Shown in pieces: positions 12,594 through 18,104 of a stretch of 18,104 nt of DNA. Made by a program: the position numbers and the translations under genes. The stretch comes from DAOTTY01 sp034437575 (lineage in GTDB: Bacteria; Chloroflexota; Anaerolineae; Aggregatilineales; Phototrophicaceae), in contig DAOTTY010000292.1 in NCBI GenBank assembly GCA_034437575.1, positions 1 to 18,104 on the forward strand. The letters run 5' to 3'. Position 1 is the first letter of the stretch; each line of letters starts with the position of its first letter. The notes under the pieces were generated by a model. It was not told where the DNA came from and searched no databases. It saw only the letters and a program-made list of their open reading frames with translations.

Positions 12594-13025
12594 TTAGCGG
12601 GCAGTCTCCGCATTGTTGATAACGCGGTTCAGCATCTCCAGGAACGAGTGCGTTTCGTCTTGCGTGAAGCCCTCAACGAACTGGGCCATTAGCTTGGGGC
12701 GTTCGTCAATCAACTGCGCCAGCATCGCCTGCCCACTCTCGGTGAGCGTCATCTGCTTCACGCGGGCGTCTTGCGGGCTAACGGTGCGCTCCAAATAGCC
12801 AGACTCCACCAGTCCATTAACCAGCTTGGTCAGCGTAGGGGAAGCAATTTCCATGTCTTGCAGCAGGGAGCGGTGTTCGGCGCATTCGCACGCGGCCACG
12901 CGGCGCAGCACGTCTAGCTGGGCAAAGGTAAGGCCGTATTCAGCAATTTTGTTGTCCATGGCCTGGCGGCACGCAAAGTGAGCGCGGCGCAGCAGATGCG
13001 GAAGGTCTTGTTCGGTGTGGGTCAT
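12594..13025 (-). CDS. MarR-family transcriptional regulator
   Basis: 143 residues from ATG at 13025. A longer frame to 13232 is rejected because its extra 69 residues translate the repeat element and promoter. The winged helix covers about 30-100: L-T-F-A-Q-L-D-V-L, recognition helix S-P-T-L-T-K-L-V-N-G-L, then G-Y-L-E-R-x-x-S-P-Q-D-A-R-V-K-Q-M-T-L-T-E-S-G, the MarR wing with its D-x-R signature. The ends form the helical dimer interface. Cys46-x-Cys48 before the DNA-binding helices could be redox-active (inference). A dyad TCACA-n3-TGTGA overlapping its extended -10 suggests autorepression. It sits upstream of the rhodanese and SDR genes. Confidence 0.93.
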   Translation of the reverse strand: MTHTEQDLPHLLRRAHFACRQAMDNKIAEYGLTFAQLDVLRRVAACECAEHRSLLQDMEIASPTLTKLVNGLVESGYLERTVSPQDARVKQMTLTESGQAMLAQLIDERPKLMAQFVEGFTQDETHSFLEMLNRVINNAETAR

Positions 13026-13053
13026 TCGGTTGCCTGTTGCTGTTGTACAGCGT

Positions 13054-13072
13054 ATTCTATCACACGTTGTGA
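13054..13072 (-). promoter_or_regulatory. MarR gene promoter with overlapping operator candidate
   Basis: Extended -10 TG-A-TAGAAT (13054-13062, minus strand) lies 28 bases before the ATG. The dyad TCACACGTTGTGA (13060-13072) has perfect 5-bp arms and overlaps it, a typical place for an autorepressor. Confidence 0.5.
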
Positions 13073-13100
13073 GGATGCATGGGCGCTGCTGTGTTGCGGG

Positions 13101-13295
13101 GTCAGGGCTTTTGCAAAGTTGTATAGCTGATGATTGGGCGCTGCCCAAGCCCGTCACTTTTTGAAAAAAGTGAACAAAAACTTGCCTTTTCGGACGCTTT
13201 GCGTCCGAAAACACGGGTTCAAAGGGTGCCAACCCTTTGCAGGGGGCGGGGAGGGCGTCCCCGCGATGTGAAACCTTGACTTTGCAATAGCCCTG
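13101..13295. mobile_element. MITE-like element with terminal inverted repeats and target-site duplication
   Basis: Left end CAGGGCTTTTGCAAAGT (13103-13119) and right end ACTTTGCAATAGCCCTG (13279-13295) are inverted repeats with one mismatch in 17. GTTGCGGG flanks it directly on both sides (13093-13100 and 13296-13303), as an 8-bp target duplication would. Inside are five hairpins: 13134-13148, 13154-13173, 13187-13211 (11-bp stem, loop TTT), 13220-13239 and 13246-13264. No coding capacity, so it would depend on a transposase elsewhere. Confidence 0.75.
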
Positions 13296-13337
13296 GTTGC
13301 GGGCTGTCTTTCAATATTTTGGCAGAAACAGTTGCCC

Positions 13338-13733
13338 TCAGCCCACAACCTGTTGCAGTTGGGCAATAAAGTGCGCTGGGTCTAGCGGTTTAGGAATGTA
13401 ACCGTCGAAACCTGCTTTTAAGGCATCCTGGGCTACGTCGGCAGAGTGATAGGCGGTGACCGCCACCACCGGGATGTGGGCGGTGGCGACGTTAGAGCGA
13501 ATGGCCACCAGCGTTTGCCAGCCGTCACGATGGGGCATAGCCAGGTCTGTGACGATAACGGTCGGGTCTATCGTCTTGAGCAGGTCCAGGCAGGCATTGC
13601 CGTCTGGCGCAATGTGTACCTTGGCACCATAGTGCGCCAAAATGCGCGAAACAACCTGTTGGTCGTCGTACATATCCTCAACAACGATGACCTGCCACGT
13701 TTTTACAACACTGGTTGATATGTTCATTGTCAA
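13338..13733 (-). CDS. Stand-alone receiver (CheY-like) protein 1
   Basis: 131 residues from TTG at 13733, which is six bases after GGGGAG; ATG at 13727 is two codons in and further from that site. A single receiver domain: acidic Glu19-Asp20 (V-V-E-D), phosphoacceptor Asp63 (V-T-D-L-A-M-P), Thr93 (A-V-T-A-Y) and Lys115 (P-K-P-L-D). There is no output domain, so it probably relays phosphate or binds a protein partner. It begins 12 bases after receiver 2 and resembles it closely in the last third, consistent with tandem duplication. It is the last gene of the kinase operon. Confidence 0.93.
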   Translation of the reverse strand: MTMNISTSVVKTWQVIVVEDMYDDQQVVSRILAHYGAKVHIAPDGNACLDLLKTIDPTVIVTDLAMPHRDGWQTLVAIRSNVATAHIPVVAVTAYHSADVAQDALKAGFDGYIPKPLDPAHFIAQLQQVVG

Positions 13734-13745
13734 TGGTATCTCCCC

Positions 13746-14189
13746 TTAGCCCTGGTTGGCGTTGGCCTGCTGCCGCTTGTTCAGGGCGCGGGTGGCCAGC
13801 TCTTCAATTTGACTGCCAAAGGTGAGCACATCAAACGGCTTGGCAATGTGCCCATCGAAGCCCGCTTCCAGGGCGTCATTGCGGTCTTTTTCCATTGCGT
13901 AGGCCGTGACGGCGATAATGGGCGTGTGGGCATGGGTCGGGTTTTTACGGATGGCTTCATAAACGTGCCAGCCGTCCATCTGTGGCATACGAATGTCCAG
14001 CAGGATGACGTTTGGCTTGATGGTTTCTAGCAGGGCCAGCCCTGCTTGGCCGGTGTGAGCAGTGTGGACGACGGCCCCGTGAAATTCAAGCGCGAGCTGG
14101 GCAACAGCGCTGTTATCGGGCATGTCGTCAATGACGAGGACGACCCACCCCTGGATTGAGTTCTGAGGTTGTTGAGCCTGATACTTCAT
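13746..14189 (-). CDS. Stand-alone receiver (CheY-like) protein 2
   Basis: 147 residues from ATG at 14189, with AAGGAA ten bases upstream; a longer frame from 14228 has no ribosome site. One receiver domain: Asp21-Asp22, phosphoacceptor Asp65 (L-L-D-I-R-M-P-Q-M-D-G-W), Thr95, Lys117 (A-K-P-F-D). A Gln-rich lead of about 13 residues and a basic, Gln/Asn-rich tail flank it. No output domain. It lies between the histidine kinase (57 bp upstream) and receiver 1 (12 bp downstream), and this D-I-R-M-P-x-M-D-G-W type is the usual partner of hybrid-kinase-like histidine kinases. Confidence 0.94.
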   Translation of the reverse strand: MKYQAQQPQNSIQGWVVLVIDDMPDNSAVAQLALEFHGAVVHTAHTGQAGLALLETIKPNVILLDIRMPQMDGWHVYEAIRKNPTHAHTPIIAVTAYAMEKDRNDALEAGFDGHIAKPFDVLTFGSQIEELATRALNKRQQANANQG

Positions 14190-14246
14190 ATGAGAAACGT
14201 TCCTTACACTATAAGCATCATCAAGCAAACAGGGGGGTACCCTGGT

Positions 14247-15722
14247 TTATACCAGCAGGGGGTCGGCTTCGGGGGCCGGTTCTGTGTCCAGGGGCAGCGT
14301 CACCGTAAAGGTACTGCCCTGGCCTACCGCGCTGCTCACCCGGATGTTGCCGCCCATCATCAACACCAACCGCCGAACAATCGCCAGGCCCAGGCCCGTG
14401 CCGCCGCGTTCCAGGGTGGGGTCTACCTGACGGAACTCGTCAAAGATATGTTCCTGCTGGTGTGACGGAATCCCGATACCGGTGTCCTGAATGGCAATGC
14501 GCCAGTTGTCCTGGTCGTGCAGGCTGGCTTCCAGCGTGATCGACCCTTCGTCGGTGAACTTGATGGCATTAGAAATCAGGTTGATAACCACCTGCTTAAT
14601 GCGGCCCTCATCGCCCACAATGACATCTGGCAGGCGCTCGTCCACCTTGATGTGGAAGGCCAGTTGTTTGTCTTCTGCCAGCCCACGGTTTTGCAGTTCC
14701 ACCGTATTCAAAGCCTCGCGCAGGTTAAATGCAGATTTGTCGATTTCCAGGCGTCCCGCTTCGATTTTTGACAGGTCCAGCACTTCGTTGATGAGCTTGA
14801 GCAGATGTTTGGCATTGATGAGAATACGCTCTTGAAAGCCTGACTGCTCGTCGGTCATCGCGCCAGCCATCCCCGCCAGTTGAATTTGCGAGTAGCCAAC
14901 AATGGCGTTGAGCGGCGTGCGCAGCTCATGAGACATGGTGGATAAAAACTGGCTTTTGAGGTGGTTGGCGTATTCGGCCTGACGGCGCGTGACCGCCAGT
15001 TCGCGGTTTGCTTTCACAAGCGATTCGTTCTGTTCCTGAATTTCCTGGCTTTGGCGTTTGAGGATGCGGTCTGCACGGCTCACAATCAGGAAGAGGGCGA
15101 TGTACAGCCCCCCCAGCACGGTGACCACAGCCAGCACGACCCGGCTCTGGGTTGTGCGAATGTCCTCAACGAAGCGGGTGGCGTCGTCGTAAATCTCGAA
15201 AACGCCCTCGATTTCCCCACTGGTATTGTAGACGGGCACGTAGCTTTCCACGATGTAGCGCTCTTCTAGCACGCTGTCGAAGCTAACGATGCTGTCTTCC
15301 AGTTCCATTTCGGATGAGACGGTGCCGTTTAAAGCACCCGCGAAGGCTGCGTTGTCATCGCCCTCGTACTCGCCTAGCTCGGCAGCCTCAGTCGAGTAGA
15401 CGGTAAAGCCATTGGTGTTATAGACCTTGACTTTGACCACGGTTGACCCGCGTGTCTTGTCTAGCAGTTCCCCGGTAAGCGCCTGGACTTCCGGGTCGGT
15501 AATCACGTCTTCAATGGGTCGGGCGCTGCTTTCTACCACCCACTCACCAAAATCTAGCCAGATGGTATTGCTAAAGAGCTGCGTTGACACAACGTTGCTG
15601 CTTTCGCGCAGTTGAACAAGGTCATCAAGGGCCGTCTGGCGGTAGAGCGCCGTCAGGATAAGCGTGACGATGATGAAGGCAACCAGACTGGTGACAGAAA
15701 AGTAGCGCAACAGACGAAACAT
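14247..15722 (-). CDS. Membrane sensor histidine kinase with extracytoplasmic sensor domain
   Basis: 491 residues from ATG at 15722, with AGGGA eight bases upstream (a start at 15746 overlaps the leader). TM1 at about 11-29, an extracytoplasmic sensor at about 30-195 of CACHE-like character (V-K-V-Y-N-T-N-G near 98-105, Y-V-P-V-Y-N-T-S-G-E-I-E-G-V-F-E-I near 161-177), TM2 at about 196-214 and a coiled coil at about 217-255. The HisKA helix S-H-E-L-R-T-P carries the phosphorylated His265. The ATPase domain has N-box Asn381/Asn385, G1 D-T-G-I-G-I (413-418) and G2 G-T-G-L-G-L (441-446). There is no receiver of its own: it heads an operon with two stand-alone receivers, likely its partners. The ligand is unknown. 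Confidence 0.96.
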   Translation of the reverse strand: MFRLLRYFSVTSLVAFIIVTLILTALYRQTALDDLVQLRESSNVVSTQLFSNTIWLDFGEWVVESSARPIEDVITDPEVQALTGELLDKTRGSTVVKVKVYNTNGFTVYSTEAAELGEYEGDDNAAFAGALNGTVSSEMELEDSIVSFDSVLEERYIVESYVPVYNTSGEIEGVFEIYDDATRFVEDIRTTQSRVVLAVVTVLGGLYIALFLIVSRADRILKRQSQEIQEQNESLVKANRELAVTRRQAEYANHLKSQFLSTMSHELRTPLNAIVGYSQIQLAGMAGAMTDEQSGFQERILINAKHLLKLINEVLDLSKIEAGRLEIDKSAFNLREALNTVELQNRGLAEDKQLAFHIKVDERLPDVIVGDEGRIKQVVINLISNAIKFTDEGSITLEASLHDQDNWRIAIQDTGIGIPSHQQEHIFDEFRQVDPTLERGGTGLGLAIVRRLVLMMGGNIRVSSAVGQGSTFTVTLPLDTEPAPEADPLLV

Positions 15723-16082
15723 AGATATGTCCCTATTGTAAGCCATTAGATAGCAGTAAGCTGTACACCTACTCGTTACAGAATATAACGAAATGAAAGT
15801 AATGTCTACCCAGGCAAGGTTTGAATTTGTTCACTGCCAACGACTCCGCTTGCCCCCACCCTGACGGCTTTGCCGTTGCCCCGCCCCCACAGCGTCGCTG
15901 CGCGATGGGAGGGAGGAGATTTGCCGCCTACGGCGGGGTTCCGCTTCCTTCATTTTGGGGGTAGGGGGGTAAGGGGCGCTAAGCGAGTCCCTGAGTCGTT
16001 ACGTTGACTGCCTGTTTGCTTTGTGACGGGCGGCGTGGCTGGCCTGCGGAAAGCGACAATCATGCGGGGACGTATGCCCCCG
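15723..16082. other. 360-bp intergenic region between kinase and terminase genes
   Basis: No gene. Near the kinase, the minus-strand hexamer TATATT is a weak -10 candidate within an inverted repeat CGTTA (15774-15778) / TAACG (15786-15790). From about 15849 to 15980 a C-rich/hairpin/G-rich repeat is found, with ACGGC-TTT-GCCGT and CCGCC-TAC-GGCGG hairpins. It resembles copies 1 and 2 in style but lacks their 28-bp core. Confidence 0.55.
15849..15980. repeat. GC-rich intergenic repeat, divergent type
   Basis: C-rich stretch, two small perfect hairpins (ACGGC-TTT-GCCGT and CCGCC-TAC-GGCGG) and a G-rich stretch. Same build as 1722-1779 and 5307-5355 but no long sequence match. Confidence 0.45.
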
Positions 16083-16083
16083 C
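16064..16083 (-). terminator. Hairpin at the terminase large-subunit stop codon
   Basis: GCGGGG (16064-16069) pairs with CCCCGC (16078-16083) over an 8-base loop, overlapping the stop codon. No T-run, so termination is only possible. Confidence 0.3.
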
Positions 16084-17303
16084 TAAGCAAACCCCAGTGC
16101 CGCCCCACCCTGATTCACGCCATACCACGCGAGCGCGGTAGCCATCACGGTATCGTCGTGGCCACCGGGCGGTGCCCCATACCGGAAGCCGCCGCCGGGC
16201 AGCCGTTCCATTGAATAGGCGGCCAGTTCGTCCAGCAGCACCGGGTCGGGCAGCAGCGCGATGTCGCCGCGTTCAATCGCCAGCGCTAACCCCTCAATGA
16301 GCGCGTTTTTGCTGCGGTTCGTCGTTGTGAACGGACGCACCGGCAAGCCCTCACGCGCCAACTCCTCGATGTTGACTGACCCGATGCTGTTCGCCTCCGC
16401 CCAGATGACATCCGGCCCCCACACGTTATACAGCGCGGCCAGCCGCCCCCGCTGCAACGGATACCCCACCTGATTGAACCGCTCCAGCGCGACCAACTGC
16501 GCGGTTGTCGCGTTTACGATGGCCAGCACGGTGTAGTCATGGTCGCGGCCCCAGTCCACGCCCATGATGTAACGGTGCCCCGGCTGTGGGCTGGCAGCAG
16601 CGGGTGCTGCCGCCGCCTGCGTCACCCCCCGGAACACCTGCCCGGCGTCGTCAATGAACTCGGCCAGGTACTCCTCACGGAACACGCGCTCTGGTGTGCT
16701 GCGCTGGATGGCGTCCAGTTCGGCGGCGTCAATCAGCGGGCTGTGGGCACTGGTAAAGTGGAACGCCGCCCACTCCGGTTCGTTGGGGTCGCGCCCCATC
16801 TGGTACAGCCGCCAAAAGGTGTTGCGCCCACGCGGGGAACTCAAAAACAGCGCCCCACCCCGCCGTTCCAGCAGCATAGGCCGGATGACCTCCGCCCAGG
16901 TGCCCGGTTTAAGGTAGGCCGCCTCATCTAGCACCACGTAATCCAGGCCGGCCCCGCGCAGGTTATCGGGCAGGTGGGCGCTGCGGACGGCAATCCGCCC
17001 GCCGTCGGGCAGGTCGATGCGGCGTTCGCCCTCGTTGACCTTTACGCCGGGATGATCGGCAAACAGCCGCTTAAAGTCGCGCCACACGTCAGACGCCATC
17101 GCCTGTGTGGGGGCCACCCACCAGCACACCTGCCCCAGCGCCGCCCGCGCCGTGATGGCCATCTTGCCGGTTTCTGTTTTGCCGAAGCGCCGCCCACACG
17201 CCACCACCACAAACCGCGCCCCTGCGTCAATAATCTGCTGCTGCATCGGGTGTGGCTTTGGCAAGCGCAAACGGACCTCAGTTGTGGCCGTTGGTGTCTC
17301 CAT
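16083..17303 (-). CDS. Phage terminase large subunit (ATPase and nuclease)
   Basis: 406 residues from ATG at 17303, overlapping the small-subunit gene by 26 bases; a longer frame to 17435 reads that gene in another frame. The packaging ATPase has Walker A C-G-R-R-F-G-K-T (36-43), Walker B Y-V-V-L-D-E-A-A-Y (Asp126, Glu127) and coupling motif F-L-S-S-P-R-G (153-159). The RNase-H-like nuclease domain follows with acidic residues Asp250 (G-V-D-W-G), Glu303 (W-A-E-A-N-S) and Asp383-Asp384 (G-G-H-D-D-T). All catalytic residues are intact, so the gene looks functional rather than decayed. In a phage it would cut and package DNA into the prohead; no portal or capsid gene follows downstream. Confidence 0.93.
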   Translation of the reverse strand: METPTATTEVRLRLPKPHPMQQQIIDAGARFVVVACGRRFGKTETGKMAITARAALGQVCWWVAPTQAMASDVWRDFKRLFADHPGVKVNEGERRIDLPDGGRIAVRSAHLPDNLRGAGLDYVVLDEAAYLKPGTWAEVIRPMLLERRGGALFLSSPRGRNTFWRLYQMGRDPNEPEWAAFHFTSAHSPLIDAAELDAIQRSTPERVFREEYLAEFIDDAGQVFRGVTQAAAAPAAASPQPGHRYIMGVDWGRDHDYTVLAIVNATTAQLVALERFNQVGYPLQRGRLAALYNVWGPDVIWAEANSIGSVNIEELAREGLPVRPFTTTNRSKNALIEGLALAIERGDIALLPDPVLLDELAAYSMERLPGGGFRYGAPPGGHDDTVMATALAWYGVNQGGAALGFA

Positions 17304-17742
17304 GGGGTTCGGTGCCCTCGCGCTGCCAGGGTGGGCGCTCGTCTTCGGTGCCGTCGGCATCCTGGAAGATGACGCGGCGCACAATGTATTTTGTGTGGCC
17401 CGTGCTGCTTTCGCGCTCATCGCGCAGCTTTTCAAACTTGAGCAGCCGGTCTACCAATGCGCCCAACGCGCTCGTCCGTTGGGGCAGCGTGCCGGGTGCC
17501 TGTTCATCTAGCAGCGTGTTGGCCAGCGTCAGCGCAAGGTCGCCCAATTGACGTTCGAGCTGCGCCAGCACATCTGCACCAGATGGCGATGGGGCGGGCG
17601 GCGCTTCCGCCTGCGCCGCGTGATGCCAGCGCCGCACCGTATGATATGGAATGTTGACGTAGCGGGCGGCTGCGGCCACATTGCCGCCGTTCGCCCGGAT
17701 GCGCTCAAGCGCTGCCTGTTTCTGGTTTTGGGTATAGCGCAT
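17278..17742 (-). CDS. Terminase small subunit-like HTH protein
   Basis: 154 residues; the start has AAGGAGG eight bases upstream, the best ribosome site in the window. The N-terminal helix-turn-helix (about 5-45: K-Q-A-A-L-E-R-I-R-A-N-G-G-N-V-A-A-A-A-R-Y-V-N-I-P-Y-H-T-V-R-R-W) is typical of small terminases and transposase-like HTH proteins. A Pro/Ala linker leads to a helical region (about 53-110) suited to oligomerisation, and an acidic, charged C-terminal tail. Role as the DNA-recognition partner of the terminase large subunit is inferred from this fold and the 26-base overlap with that gene. Confidence 0.82.
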   Translation of the reverse strand: MRYTQNQKQAALERIRANGGNVAAAARYVNIPYHTVRRWHHAAQAEAPPAPSPSGADVLAQLERQLGDLALTLANTLLDEQAPGTLPQRTSALGALVDRLLKFEKLRDERESSTGHTKYIVRRVIFQDADGTEDERPPWQREGTEPHGDTNGHN

Positions 17743-17788
17743 ATGGGGTGCCTCCTTGCGCTAGCATAAACATCCTGACGCGCTATTA

Positions 17789-17829
17789 AAACATATGTAC
17801 GCCCCCATAACTGAAACATACGTGCGCCC
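17789..17829. promoter_or_regulatory. Two direct repeats upstream of the terminase genes
   Basis: AAACATATGTACGCCC (17789-17804) and AAACATACGTGCGCCC (17814-17829) match at 14 of 16 positions with a 25-bp offset. A third AAACAT lies at 17768. They sit 47-87 bases upstream of the small terminase and directly after the winged-helix gene, so they are likely operators for one of the local DNA-binding proteins. Confidence 0.5.
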
Positions 17830-17832
17830 ATA

Positions 17833-18093
17833 TCACCCCACATCTTCGGCAGCGGCGCAGGGGTGGGCCATGAACGCCTTATCCGTCAGGGCGACACCGC
17901 GCTTGGTTCCCTCCAACCGGACGATGTAGCCTTCCATGTGCAGGCGGTCTAAGTGCCGGTTGACCGTCCCCGTTGAGATGTAGCAGCCGTCGGCCATCTC
18001 GCGTTGCGTGGGGGGCAGCTTGTGTTCGTGGGTATATTGCTTGATAAAGCAGTACAATTGGGCGGTAATCGCCCAGTTCAGCGCTCGGCTCAT
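17833..18093 (-). CDS. LexA-like winged-helix DNA-binding protein, no peptidase domain
   Basis: 86 residues. The body matches the LexA N-terminal DNA-binding domain: L-Y-C-F-I-K-Q-Y, K-L-P-P-T-Q-R-E-M-A-D, a recognition helix S-T-G-T-V-N-R-H-L-D-R-L, then G-Y-I-V-R-L-E-G-T-K-R-G-V-A-L. LexA itself is about 200 residues with a self-cleaving domain; this protein stops after the wing, so it cannot respond to RecA by autocleavage. A role in controlling the terminase cassette is inferred from position and the direct repeats next door. The start lies 11 bases from the window edge without a visible ribosome site, so a longer N-terminus cannot be excluded. Confidence 0.8.
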   Translation of the reverse strand: MSRALNWAITAQLYCFIKQYTHEHKLPPTQREMADGCYISTGTVNRHLDRLHMEGYIVRLEGTKRGVALTDKAFMAHPCAAAEDVG

Positions 18094-18104
18094 GGGGATG
18101 GATT

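Larger units (their letters stand above)
13026..13337. other. 312-bp intergenic region
   Basis: Holds the MarR promoter and operator at one end and the 195-bp miniature element in the middle. Nothing is recognised in 13304-13337. Confidence 0.6.

Noticed and set aside
13026..13232. 69-residue N-terminal extension of the MarR protein
   Set aside because: It translates the promoter and the miniature element; the MarR fold begins at the ATG at 13025.
1807..16003. Shared TGAGTCGTTAC near 1808 and 15993
   Set aside because: An 11-base match between two places is expected by chance many times in 18 kb, and the flanks do not align.

Overview
The window reads as ordinary chromosome of a GC-rich bacterium, most likely Chloroflexota of the Anaerolineae type. 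This is inferred from style: an SH3-repeat lipoprotein with Thr/Pro linkers, an FHA protein on a single C-terminal anchor, an ectodomain of the form C-x-D-V-x-W-x-V-x-N-I, a threonyl-tRNA synthetase without TGS domain, and GC-rich palindromic intergenic repeats. No 16S gene or other decisive marker is present.

Layout. 1-1614 (minus): a DUF3592-like membrane protein, a small helical protein, and a secreted or membrane protein that runs off the left edge. 1615-1917: repeats and two strong hairpins, then an FHA membrane protein (1918-2721, minus). A divergent promoter region separates it from an SH3 lipoprotein (2920-4200, plus) and a two-gene unit, an 83-aa conserved protein overlapping a metallo-beta-lactamase-fold hydrolase (4265-5226). 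5227-5591 holds a dispersed repeat and a 20-bp tandem array. thrS (5592-7424, minus) is preceded by a five-hairpin repeat and a 148-aa unknown protein with its own promoter, long leader and a perfect palindrome. tRNA-Phe (8377-8452, minus) has its own promoter and terminator. Then come an NmrA-type oxidoreductase and a NarL-type response regulator (plus), meeting a methyltransferase head-on with touching stop codons. The minus strand continues with an SDR lacking the usual catalytic Ser, a rhodanese and a MarR regulator; two related miniature elements lie here (11127-11244 and 13101-13295). A histidine kinase with two stand-alone receivers follows (13338-15722). The right end carries a terminase large and small subunit and a LexA-like winged-helix protein (16083-18093, minus), a phage-derived cassette with no portal or capsid gene downstream.

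Genes that probably work together: the kinase with its two receivers; the MarR regulator with the rhodanese and perhaps the SDR; the terminase pair with the winged-helix protein, whose likely binding sites are two direct repeats at 17789-17829; and the 83-aa protein with the hydrolase. The most unusual content is non-coding. Two loci about 5.6 kb apart carry the same five-hairpin order with diverged stems, including one compensatory base-pair change. One copy has 17-bp inverted termini flanked by an 8-bp direct repeat, and a related partial copy supplies the stop codon of the SDR gene.
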